Below are positions 41,643 through 48,921 of a stretch of 64,000 nt of DNA, piece by piece. Each line of letters opens with the position of its first letter. Position 1 is the first letter of the stretch. This DNA comes from Flavobacteriaceae bacterium UBA3339 (GTDB lineage: Bacteria; Bacteroidota; Bacteroidia; Flavobacteriales; Flavobacteriaceae). The stretch spans positions 254,908 to 318,907 of the forward strand of contig DERN01000011.1 in the NCBI GenBank assembly GCA_002360925.1, written 5' to 3'. The translations under genes were made by a program, and so were the position numbers. Under the pieces are notes generated by a model, which saw nothing but the letters and a program-made list of their open reading frames with translations, was not told the origin of the DNA and ran no database searches.

Positions 41643-41932
41643 TTGTTAAGGTATTTAAGCAGTTTTGTTTTTATTGTTTTATAACTGCGGTTAAAAAATA
41701 AGTTTTACAGGTAGCCCGCTGCAATCGGCTTTTTTAATTTGTTTATTAAAACCGGCATTCGCGACTACCGGTCCTCCGAAACAAATAGGTAAATATGAAT
41801 CGATTTGGCTATTTCTGTTTTTTAAGTTCGTTCTTGGTTCTCAATAAACTCGAACTGACGGTCATTTAACTTTACAACTTCGCCCCCTGTATTCTCGACA
41901 AGCCTGAACCCATGAACTTTCGTCATTTGACT
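41643..41932 (-). other. Degraded coding remnants between two lipoprotein genes
   Basis: No intact gene. The minus strand carries a 34-codon frame (41822-41926) beginning MTKVHGFRLVENTGG, in frame with the interrupted lipoprotein upstream and separated from it by one TAA plus two codons, and an overlapping 49-codon frame ending 41691 with PICFGGPVVANAG and CSGLPVKLIF. The latter faintly resembles GFPCKTG at the end of the neighbouring lipoprotein. Between them is an A6 run where a shift could have occurred. I read the stretch as decayed coding DNA. Confidence 0.45.
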
Positions 41933-42526
41933 TTATGGCTTTTGACTCATTAACTCTATTGCCCCAGCATATAATACCGCTTGGGTAAAACTGTATTGCG
42001 CGCCATAAGTAAAGGCAATGCCTCTTCTATCATTCCATATATCATCATCGTTCCCATTGTTGTGCAATGCAAACAAGGTTTCTATTAAAAGGCGTTCGTC
42101 TTCGTTCGTAATAAACGGCATGGTTTCTCTGTTAAAATGGTTCGTTACAATTGCGTAAATTACCTACTTGGTTTCTTCGGTATAAGCCAATTGTTCTACA
42201 AAATTGGCATCTGCCTGTTCTAACACCAACAGTTGTTCAGGGTTTATTTTTTCATATTTATACGTTTCTTGTTGTATATAATCAGATATTTGTTGGTTTA
42301 CGTGCTGTTCAAATAACAGCAGGTTTTTCTCATACGTCTGGCTTTTGTTATACTCAAAACCGCTCAAAATACTTTGATAAATTTGGTAATGGTTTGCTTT
42401 AGTACTTTTCGCCTGGTTTAAAGTGGTTGTTTGGTTATTTGTTTTGGTTGCGAATACTTCGTTTTCTGTTTCGCATGCGCTGCATAAAGCAGTAATTGCT
42501 ACAGCATATAAAAAAAATCGTTTCAT
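41933..42526 (-). pseudogene. Small lipoprotein interrupted by an in-frame TAG
   Basis: A lipoprotein signal (lipobox ALCSAC, cysteine 18) opens a 120-codon frame that stops at TAG (42164-42166). The same frame continues for 76 codons without a stop, through VIYAIVTNHFNRET and then MPFITNEDERLLIETL and RRGIAFTYGAQYSF, to TAA at 41933. The continuation is protein-like, so the most economical reading is a 197-residue lipoprotein broken by one nonsense mutation; alternatives are a sequencing error, stop readthrough, or two separate genes (an ATG exists at 42119-42121). The N-terminal part contains a charged helical region (QTYEKNLLLFEQHVNQQISD). No family is recognised. Confidence 0.6.
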
Positions 42527-42579
42527 TATTTTTTCGGAGTTTTTTAATAACGCTGCCCGGGTAGCTTTTGTTTCTATTA

Positions 42580-42587
42580 CAAATATG
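42580..42587 (-). promoter_or_regulatory. Possible -7 element for the interrupted lipoprotein gene
   Basis: Minus strand CATATTTG, one mismatch to TAnnTTTG, 54 bases upstream of the start. Confidence 0.3.
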
Positions 42588-42636
42588 AATGGTTTTTAAA
42601 ACAACAAGCAAACAAATTATCCATAGTTAAAGAACG

Positions 42637-42694
42637 GGATAATTTATACCTTGTTCTGGACAATTTATTCCCTCTATGGATTATTTTTCCATTC
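42637..42694. repeat. Operator-like block 1: three ~21-bp sub-repeats upstream of the regulator
   Basis: GGATAATTTATACC at 42637, GGACAATTTATTCC at 42658 and GGATTATTTTTCC at 42678, spaced 21 and 20 bases (about two helical turns). The same three-part block with the same spacing recurs at 42823-42880 inside the regulator gene. Each unit is roughly palindromic (GGA...TCC). Confidence 0.65.
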
Positions 42695-42754
42695 ATTATC
42701 AACTTGCTTTATGGTTGTACTGTATTAAAAAACAGCGTGTTAAATAAAACAAGA

Positions 42755-42783
42755 TTGCTGTTTGTTATTTTTTTGTATTTTTG
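42755..42783 (+). promoter_or_regulatory. Promoter of the TPR/AraC regulator gene
   Basis: TTG at 42755-42757, 18 bases, then TATTTTTG at 42776-42783: the best -33/-7 pair in the window, 22 bases before the ATG. It lies between the two repeat blocks and shares the 13-mer TGTTTGTTATTTT with the CPBP promoter. Confidence 0.65.
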
Positions 42784-42805
42784 CGCAGTTAGAAAAAAAT
42801 GAAGG

Positions 42806-44587
42806 ATGTTTTTTAAAAAATTGGACAATTTATTCCCTGTACTGAATCATTTATTCCTTTGCTGGATTATTTTTCTGTTGCCGTTTGGCTTGTTTGGTCA
42901 AACAACGGCAGATTCTTACAAAAACCTTTGGGAAGTAATTGAAAACGATACTGTTTCTAATGCAAAAAAAACAACGTATTTAGACGTATATTATCAAAAA
43001 GCGCGTAAAGAAAACAACCTATTAGAACAATACAAAGCATTAGAAAAAAAAACCTACTTAGTACCTTTTGCGGATGCTGCTTTGTTATTACACCAAATGC
43101 ACCCCTTGGTACAAAATAGTGCGAATGATAGTATAAAAGGTAGATTCTTAAACCGAAGTGCTGTGTTTTATTACAAACACCGAGATTTTAAAAATGCACT
43201 GTACTACGCCGTAGCATCAGAAGCGTTTAACGAAGAAATAAATAACCTGTATAACTTAAATGCGGTACGCATAGATATCGGTAATATTTATAACCACACC
43301 CGATATTACGATAAAGCGGTTGCTTATTTTACCCAAGCAAAAGACTATTACCAAACCAAAAAAGATTACAACCATTTAAGAGGGTATATAAACTCACTTT
43401 ATAATTTAAGTAGAACCCATTGGCAGTTGGGTAATGCAAATGCCTTAAGCAGTACTATTAACCAAAGCCTGCAAGGGGTTGCTTTGCTACAACCCCAAGA
43501 CCGCCAATTAGAAGCCGCTTATATAGCCTACCTAAAAGGGGGCTTGGCTTTTTTACAGAAAAACAATGCTACGGCTCAAAACTATTTTACAAAAGCATTG
43601 CCTGCCATACAGCAAAACGGAGATTTTACCAATGAGCATGTTATTTATTTGTATTTGGGTAAAATAGCATGGCAACAAAACCAAAAAGCCGAAGCCATAC
43701 AATATTTTACCAAAATAGACAGCCTTTTTAACCAAAAGGCATTTTTAAACTATGAGTTGCGTGAAGCCTATGATTATTTAATTGCCTATTACAAAGAAAC
43801 CGAACAGTCGGCTTTGCAAAATCAAGCTATAGAAAGTTTAATAACTTTAAACCAACAGTTTGAAAAAGAACAACAAAGTATTACCGATATTTTACATGAA
43901 GAATTAGACACCAAAAAATTAAAGAAAAGTCAAGTACAGTTACAAAAACTGGTAAATAAATCTACTATTTGGATCAGTTTTTTAGGCGGAGTTTTATTAA
44001 TATTAGCAGTTTATTTATTTTGGAAAAGATTTAAAAATCAGAACGTTGACAAAAATAGTACCATAAAAGAAAAAGAGAATGTTGCCGAAATAGCGGATGT
44101 AGTTAAAAATGAAACGACTGAAGTTAAAGAAGTAGCAAACGTATCGAATAGCATAACCGAAATAATACCCGAACCACAAAAAGAAGAACAAAAAAGAGAG
44201 AAGCAAAAAAAAGAAGAACTATCGTCAACCGAACAACGATTATTGGAAGGATTAACACGTTTTGAAAAAGAAAAAGGCTTTTTAGAATCTACAACCTTAG
44301 ACGATTTAGCGAAACAATTAAACACCACCCGCAGTACGCTTTCGCCTTTTCTTAATGAACATAAAAGCGGTTTTAGTACGTATGTTAACAAACTAAGAAT
44401 ACAGCAAGTAGTTGCCGATTTAAAAGCTGATAAAGAACTGCGTAAAAAATCGATTAAAGATTTAGCAGCTTTATACGGCAATTTACATCCCAAAACATTT
44501 GCTAGTTTGTTCAAGGTGATAACAGGCGAAACGCCTTCTTTATTTATAGAACGTTTGGATCAAGAAGACGAAACCCTGATGTCTTAA
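42806..44587 (+). CDS. Membrane-anchored TPR sensor with AraC-type DNA-binding domain
   Basis: A 593-residue one-component regulator. Signal-like hydrophobic N-terminus (residues about 10-30), then a periplasmic region of tetratricopeptide-type helices (about 40-350; for example KAVAYFTQAKDYYQTKKDYN and ATAQNYFTKALPAIQQ), one membrane helix (about 388-407, IWISFLGGVLLILAVYLFW), a lysine/glutamate-rich coiled segment (about 410-475), and a C-terminal AraC-type helix-turn-helix domain (about 480-590; TLDDLAKQLNTTRSTLSPFL and LHPKTFASLFKVITGETPS). This layout, known in Bacteroidota, suggests envelope sensing with direct transcriptional output. Codons 6-25 form the second repeat block. It is divergent from the lipoprotein group and probably controls it and itself. 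Confidence 0.85.
   Translation: MFFKKLDNLFPVLNHLFLCWIIFLLPFGLFGQTTADSYKNLWEVIENDTVSNAKKTTYLDVYYQKARKENNLLEQYKALEKKTYLVPFADAALLLHQMHPLVQNSANDSIKGRFLNRSAVFYYKHRDFKNALYYAVASEAFNEEINNLYNLNAVRIDIGNIYNHTRYYDKAVAYFTQAKDYYQTKKDYNHLRGYINSLYNLSRTHWQLGNANALSSTINQSLQGVALLQPQDRQLEAAYIAYLKGGLAFLQKNNATAQNYFTKALPAIQQNGDFTNEHVIYLYLGKIAWQQNQKAEAIQYFTKIDSLFNQKAFLNYELREAYDYLIAYYKETEQSALQNQAIESLITLNQQFEKEQQSITDILHEELDTKKLKKSQVQLQKLVNKSTIWISFLGGVLLILAVYLFWKRFKNQNVDKNSTIKEKENVAEIADVVKNETTEVKEVANVSNSITEIIPEPQKEEQKREKQKKEELSSTEQRLLEGLTRFEKEKGFLESTTLDDLAKQLNTTRSTLSPFLNEHKSGFSTYVNKLRIQQVVADLKADKELRKKSIKDLAALYGNLHPKTFASLFKVITGETPSLFIERLDQEDETLMS
42823..42880. repeat. Operator-like block 2 inside the regulator's N-terminal codons
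   Basis: GGACAATTTATTCC at 42823, GAATCATTTATTCC at 42844 and GGATTATTTTTCTG at 42864, spaced 21 and 20 bases exactly as in block 1, and roughly three quarters identical to it by eye over 58 bases. In the protein this appears as a seven-residue period: LDNLFPV, LNHLFLC, WIIFLLP. Confidence 0.65.
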
Positions 44588-44700
44588 AGTTGAAAGTCAT
44601 AAAGTCCCAAAAGTGCTGAATTCTGATGACTGATAACTGAATACCAAAAAACTACATCTTCTTTGGAAGAAAAGCCATATTACGCATTACCCTCCTATGT
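44588..44700. repeat. Degenerate low-complexity spacer
   Basis: Contains AAGTTGAAAGTCATAAAGTC and CTGATGACTGATAACTGAAT, simple degenerate repeats of the kind scattered between genes in flavobacterial chromosomes. A related string (GACTTTATGGCTTTTGACTC) occurs at 41930-41949 in the decayed lipoprotein region. No gene is present. Confidence 0.4.
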
Positions 44701-44756
44701 CGCGGATTTGCAATCCGTGACAATTTTAGCGCACAGATTACAAATCCGTGTGAGCG
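44701..44756. repeat. REP-like inverted repeat element
   Basis: CGCGGATTTGCAATCCGTGA, a short spacer, then CACAGATTACAAATCCGTGTG. The two arms are imperfect inverted copies centred on GGATT...AATCC and each is itself roughly palindromic, the shape of a REP/BIME element. No REP-associated transposase lies in the window. Confidence 0.5.
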
Positions 44757-44767
44757 ATTAAAAACAA

Positions 44768-45682
44768 CTAAACAATTACTTTTTTAGTCTTTGGCTTTTT
44801 CTCATAACTTAACAAGAAAATAGTCGAAATAATCAATACGCTACCTAGCCAGTCAATTGGTGTAAAGGGTACCTTTAACCAAAGTATGGCAATAATCGTA
44901 GCCGAAAGAGGTTCGGCAGATGCAAGCAGACTACTTTTTTGCCCGCCAATGATTTGTACTGCGGTTAGGTATAAATAAAAAGGAATTAAGGTACCAAAAA
45001 CTACAATAAAAGCGGTGTACATATAAGTTTTATCATCCCAAATACCTTCAATAGTCCAAGGTGCTTTAACAAACGAGAAAGCCAATCCACCAATAAGCAT
45101 GCCCCAGCCAATAACGGTAGCTGAATTGTATTTTTGTAATAACGGAATGGGTTGTAAAGTGTAAATTGCTAATGCCACAGCCGATGCTAAACCAAGAAAC
45201 AATGCCATTGTTGATATATTTAAACTATCTACCTTACCATGTGTTACCAATAAAAAAGTACCTAAAACAGCAAATGAAATGGCTATAAAATCAATAATAC
45301 GAGGAATTTTCTTATTCTTAAAAGCTAAGTAAACAGCTATAAGTACAGGACCTGCATATTGCAAAACAGTTGCTGTAGCAGCATTAGAATGTTTAATGGC
45401 GGCAAAGTATGTGTATTGCACCATTAACATCCCTGTTATAGAGAAAAGTACTAACTGAGCTGTATCTTTTTTGTTGTACCAAATCTTAAAGATGTTGTTT
45501 TGTTTTTGACTTGCTGCGTACATCAACAATAAAAAACCCGAAACCAACATTCGAACCGTAATTAGCCATTCTACATTAATGTTGCGCTGTTGAAACAAGA
45601 ATTGACCGAATGTTCCTGAGATTCCCCATAAAGATGCTGCAATTATAGCAAACAAAAATCCTTTTAGCGTAGCGTTTTTCAT
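44768..45682 (-). CDS. EamA/DMT family transporter
   Basis: A 304-residue inner-membrane protein with ten hydrophobic helices in two EamA repeats. Repeat 1 opens with LFAIIAASLWGISGTFGQFL, with ATVLQYAGPVLIAVYLAF at its end; repeat 2 includes VFGTLIPFYLYLTAVQIIGG and SLLASAEPLSATIIAILWL near the end, the typical substrate-path motifs. Relatives export amino acids or other small metabolites; the substrate is unknown. Single gene with a TACTTTTG -7 element. Confidence 0.88.
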   Translation of the reverse strand: MKNATLKGFLFAIIAASLWGISGTFGQFLFQQRNINVEWLITVRMLVSGFLLLMYAASQKQNNIFKIWYNKKDTAQLVLFSITGMLMVQYTYFAAIKHSNAATATVLQYAGPVLIAVYLAFKNKKIPRIIDFIAISFAVLGTFLLVTHGKVDSLNISTMALFLGLASAVALAIYTLQPIPLLQKYNSATVIGWGMLIGGLAFSFVKAPWTIEGIWDDKTYMYTAFIVVFGTLIPFYLYLTAVQIIGGQKSSLLASAEPLSATIIAILWLKVPFTPIDWLGSVLIISTIFLLSYEKKPKTKKVIV

Positions 45683-45713
45683 TTGTAAAATGATTGATAA
45701 GTAAATTGTGTTG

Positions 45714-45721
45714 CAAAAGTA
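45714..45721 (-). promoter_or_regulatory. -7 promoter element for the EamA transporter gene
   Basis: Minus strand TACTTTTG, full match to TAnnTTTG, 32 bases upstream of the ATG. Confidence 0.45.
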
Positions 45722-45732
45722 TTTATAAAAAT

Positions 45733-46662
45733 CTACTTATCTCCATTAAGAAACTTCATATTACGCATTAAACCGGAATACTTCGTACGTTTAACGGCTG
45801 ACTTTCTAAAAACCTCGTTGAACAATTCCTGAGTTAAATCGTTCCATTGGTTTTTATCGTAATCGATTATATTAGGTTTTGCTAAGAACAAGGGTTCGTT
45901 ATGTGGTTTCGAAAAACGATTCCATGGGCAAACATCTTGGCAAACATCGCAACCGTACATCCAATCGTCTAATTTACCCGAAAATTGTTCAGGAAGTGCA
46001 TCCTTTAATTCAATGGTTAAATACGAAATACATTTGCTTCCGTTTACCACATAAGGCGATTCTATTGCTTGTGTTGGGCACGCATCGATACAAGCGGTGC
46101 ATGTTCCGCAATGATTGGTTGTAGCGTTATCGTAAACCAAATCTAAATCTAAAATTAATTCGGCAACAAAAAAGAACGAACCATTTCCTTTATTAATTAA
46201 ATTGTTGTTCTTTCCTACCCAGCCTAAACCCGATTTTGCTGCCCAAGCCTTATCTAAAACCGGAGCCGAATCTACAAAAACACGTCCGTCTACTTCACCT
46301 ATTTCTTCCTGAATAAACGACAATAAGTTTTTTAGTTTGTCTTTTATGACAAAGTGATAATCTTCGCCATAAGCGTATTTCGAGATCTTATAGGAATCTG
46401 GGTTTTGCTGTTGTTGTGGATAATAATTCAATAATAACGAAATGACCGATTTGGCGCCCGGAACCAATAAACGCGGATCTAAACGCTTATCGAAATGATT
46501 TTCCATATACTTCATTTCGCCGTGCATATTCGCTTTTAACCAGTTTTCTAACCTGGGTGCTTCTTCTTCTAAAAACCCGGCTTGCGATATTCCGCAAAAA
46601 GAAAAGCCCAATTCAAGGGCTTGTTTCTTTATTAATTGGGTATGTTGTTCTTTAGAATTCAT
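45733..46662 (-). CDS. queG: Epoxyqueuosine reductase QueG
   Basis: Last step of queuosine synthesis: cobalamin-dependent reduction of epoxyqueuosine in tRNA. The 309-residue protein has the N-terminal cobalamin-binding part (ELGFSFCGISQAGFLEEEAP, SVISLLLNYYPQQQ, FVDSAPVLDKAWAAKSGLGW) and two [4Fe-4S] motifs, HCGTCTACIDACPTQAI near residue 190 and YGCDVCQDVCPWN near 240. The C-terminal HEAT-like extension seen in some QueG proteins is absent. Starts 11 bases inside the ruvB coding end, so ruvB and queG are coupled. Confidence 0.93.
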   Translation of the reverse strand: MNSKEQHTQLIKKQALELGFSFCGISQAGFLEEEAPRLENWLKANMHGEMKYMENHFDKRLDPRLLVPGAKSVISLLLNYYPQQQQNPDSYKISKYAYGEDYHFVIKDKLKNLLSFIQEEIGEVDGRVFVDSAPVLDKAWAAKSGLGWVGKNNNLINKGNGSFFFVAELILDLDLVYDNATTNHCGTCTACIDACPTQAIESPYVVNGSKCISYLTIELKDALPEQFSGKLDDWMYGCDVCQDVCPWNRFSKPHNEPLFLAKPNIIDYDKNQWNDLTQELFNEVFRKSAVKRTKYSGLMRNMKFLNGDK

Positions 46663-47683
46663 CGAATAATCCTCCTTTTTGCTTCAAAGACGATAATCCT
46701 AAGTGCTTATAGGCTTTATCGGTTACTTCGCGTCCTCTTGGTGTTCTATAAATAAAACCTTCCTGAATTAAAAAGGGTTCATAAACTTCTTCGATCGTTT
46801 CGGCATTTTCGGAAACAGCAGTTGCTAAAGTAGATAAACCAACCGGACCGCCTTTAAACTTTTCTATAATAGTTGAAAGGATTTTGTTATCCATTTCGTC
46901 TAATCCGTATTGATCTACGTTTAATGCTTTTAAGGCAAAACGAGAAATTTCGATGTCGATTTTTCCGTTTCCTTTAATCTGAGCGAAATCTCGAACACGA
47001 CGCAATAAAGCATTTGCAATACGCGGAGTTCCACGACTACGACCTGCAATTTCGATCGCAGCTTCTAAACTAATGGGAACATTTAAAATTTCGGCACTTC
47101 GTTCTACAATCGTTGCTAACAATTCGGTATTGTAATACTGTAAACGACTTTGGATTCCGAAGCGGGCACGCATTGGTGCAGTTAACAAACCAGAACGCGT
47201 GGTAGCACCAACCAACGTAAACGGATTTAAATTGATTTGAACCGAACGTGCATTGGGACCAGATTCGATCATGATATCGATCTTAAAATCTTCCATTGCC
47301 GAATATAAATATTCTTCTACAACAGGACTTAATCGATGAATTTCGTCGATAAACAAAATATCTCGTTCGTCAAGATTGGTCAACAATCCAGCTAGATCGC
47401 CTGGTTTATCCAAAACAGGACCAGACGTAATTTTGATTCCAACATTTAGTTCGTTCGCTAAAATATTAGACAAGGTTGTTTTACCTAATCCCGGAGGTCC
47501 GTGAAATAAGGTATGATCTAAAGCTTCGCCACGAAGATTGGCGGCTTTTACAAAAACCTTTAAATTCTCTAATACCTGATCTTGACCAGCAAAATCATCG
47601 AACGACAATGGACGCAGTTTTTTTTCTACGTCTAATTCTTCGTTTGTAAAATGTTTGTTGGTAGGATCTAAATGTTCGTTCAT
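46652..47683 (-). CDS. ruvB: Holliday junction branch migration helicase RuvB
   Basis: The AAA+ motor of RuvABC. The 343-residue protein has Walker A HGPPGLGKTTLSNILAN near residue 60, Walker B DILFIDEIHRLSP near 110, sensor 1 TLVGATTRSGLLTAPMRARF near 150 and the C-terminal winged-helix domain ending FIYRTPRGREVTDKAYKHLG. ruvA is about 11 kb away, so ruvA and ruvB are unlinked here. A TATCTTTG element is only four bases from the ATG, which predicts a leaderless or nearly leaderless message. queG overlaps the 3' end. Confidence 0.95.
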   Translation of the reverse strand: MNEHLDPTNKHFTNEELDVEKKLRPLSFDDFAGQDQVLENLKVFVKAANLRGEALDHTLFHGPPGLGKTTLSNILANELNVGIKITSGPVLDKPGDLAGLLTNLDERDILFIDEIHRLSPVVEEYLYSAMEDFKIDIMIESGPNARSVQINLNPFTLVGATTRSGLLTAPMRARFGIQSRLQYYNTELLATIVERSAEILNVPISLEAAIEIAGRSRGTPRIANALLRRVRDFAQIKGNGKIDIEISRFALKALNVDQYGLDEMDNKILSTIIEKFKGGPVGLSTLATAVSENAETIEEVYEPFLIQEGFIYRTPRGREVTDKAYKHLGLSSLKQKGGLFDEF

Positions 47684-47687
47684 GATG

Positions 47688-47695
47688 CAAAGATA
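47688..47695 (-). promoter_or_regulatory. -7 promoter element for ruvB-queG, almost at the start codon
   Basis: Minus strand TATCTTTG followed by CATC and then the ATG. If used, transcription starts at or next to the start codon. Confidence 0.5.
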
Positions 47696-47882
47696 GTATT
47701 TTTTTGATGTGCATTAAAGATGATTTCAAAGGTAATGAGGCTCGCTTTGTTAATAGATTCTTTCATCACCATCCTTCATTCAAGCATTATTTTCAACCGT
47801 TTTATTTTGAAAAACTAAAAACAAACAAACTCGTTGTATCTTTATCCGTTCATAACAAAAACTCAACCCTAATTCTAAAACG

Positions 47883-48503
47883 ATGAATTGTACACTTTGC
47901 CACAGTTTATTGACACAAAAAGCAGATGAAGACTACTTTATTTGTTCTACTTGTTATGCGTATTTAAAAGACGAAACCTTGTATTTTAATGCGGCAAATG
48001 AAAAGAGTCATTATGAACAACACAACAACGATGTAAATGATATAGGCTACCAAAACTTTACCGCGCCTGTAACCGATGCTGTTTTAAAACATTGCTCGAC
48101 CGAGATGTTGGGGCTGGATTACGGTTGCGGAAAAGGTCCTGTTATTACAACGCAATTGCAAGCAAAAGGTTATACGGTTCATTTATACGACCCTTATTTT
48201 TACCCCGATACATCGTACTTAAACAATACATATGATTTTATTTTTAGTTGTGAAGTATTTGAACATTTCTACCATCCTTTTGAAGAATTAACAAAACTAC
48301 ACGGTATTTTAAAGCAAGGCGGATTGCTTATTATTAAAACACATTTATACAACAATCAAACAGATTTTAAACATTGGTATTACCGCAAAGATTTAACACA
48401 TGTGTTTATTTACACTTTTAAAACCTTTGAGTATATAGCCAAACATTTTGGTTTTGAAATGATAAACCTAACCGAAAAACTGATTGTTTTAAGAAAGAAG
48501 TAA
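47883..48503 (+). CDS. Class I SAM-dependent methyltransferase with N-terminal zinc ribbon
   Basis: A 206-residue cytoplasmic protein. The N-terminus has two CxxC pairs (NCTLCHSLL and FICSTCYAYL), a likely zinc ribbon. The methyltransferase core from about residue 75 has motif I LGLDYGCGKGPVITTQLQAK, motif II in VHLYDPYF, and motif IV FIFSCEVFEHFYHPFEEL, with GILKQGGLLIIKTHLY following. The substrate is unknown; relatives act on sugars, lipids or small metabolites. A single gene, divergent from ruvB. Confidence 0.85.
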   Translation: MNCTLCHSLLTQKADEDYFICSTCYAYLKDETLYFNAANEKSHYEQHNNDVNDIGYQNFTAPVTDAVLKHCSTEMLGLDYGCGKGPVITTQLQAKGYTVHLYDPYFYPDTSYLNNTYDFIFSCEVFEHFYHPFEELTKLHGILKQGGLLIIKTHLYNNQTDFKHWYYRKDLTHVFIYTFKTFEYIAKHFGFEMINLTEKLIVLRKK

Positions 48504-48921
48504 TGAGTTTGAAAATCGAAAGTTTGAATGCTAAGCATTGATTAGTTACACCAAGTTTATGCCTTTTATTGAAAACCATTAAAGCTTTCGATAAAAACCT
48601 TTTGTGGTTTTACTGAAAACGTCTTGACGTTTTCTCTAAAACCTTTAGACGTTTTTAAACCCTTACTGCACGTGGGTTACGAGATGCTAATTTTGACTAC
48701 TATTTTTATGTTTGTTACAACCAAAACGAAGTCTAAAAAACAAAGTTAAATCCGCGTGATTGTGTGTAATAGGATTTCTTTCTTTTTTACTTATCGCACA
48801 AGTGTGGTGTTGTATTATTTTTTTAAAACAACTATTTTTAACCACCTTTCCTAACTTTAAACACAAAAAAGCCCCAATACTTTACTGTAAAGGGGCTTTG
48901 GTTTTTAAGTGTTTTGATACA
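48504..48921. other. 418-base gap with several hairpins
   Basis: No believable gene. Notable are AAAACC-loop-GGTTTT at 48594-48611, the perfect palindrome GAAAACGTCTTGACGTTTTC at 48615-48634, and ACCTTTAGACGTTTTTAAA just after, all near the end of the methyltransferase gene, and a terminator at 48865-48905 for the opposite strand. The rest is featureless. Confidence 0.5.
48865..48905 (-). terminator. Terminator of the toxin-tip/immunity-like gene pair
   Basis: AAAGCCCC at 48868-48875 and GGGGCTTT at 48892-48899 with a 16-base loop; on the minus strand the stem is followed by TTTTTT. Confidence 0.75.

Noticed and set aside
42164..42166. TAG as a recoded codon (pyrrolysine or programmed readthrough)
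   Set aside because: No supporting RNA element or genes seen, and other genes here use TAG as an ordinary stop (for example the amino-acid dehydrogenase).
38721..44587. Insertion sequence or prophage island
   Set aside because: No transposase, integrase, terminal repeats or tRNA target seen, despite lineage-specific gene content.
44588..44756. CRISPR array
   Set aside because: Repeats are degenerate, few and without equal spacing or unique spacers; no cas gene in the window.
47704..47886. 60-codon plus-strand frame upstream of the methyltransferase
   Set aside because: No ribosome site, family or composition support; it spans the divergent promoter region.
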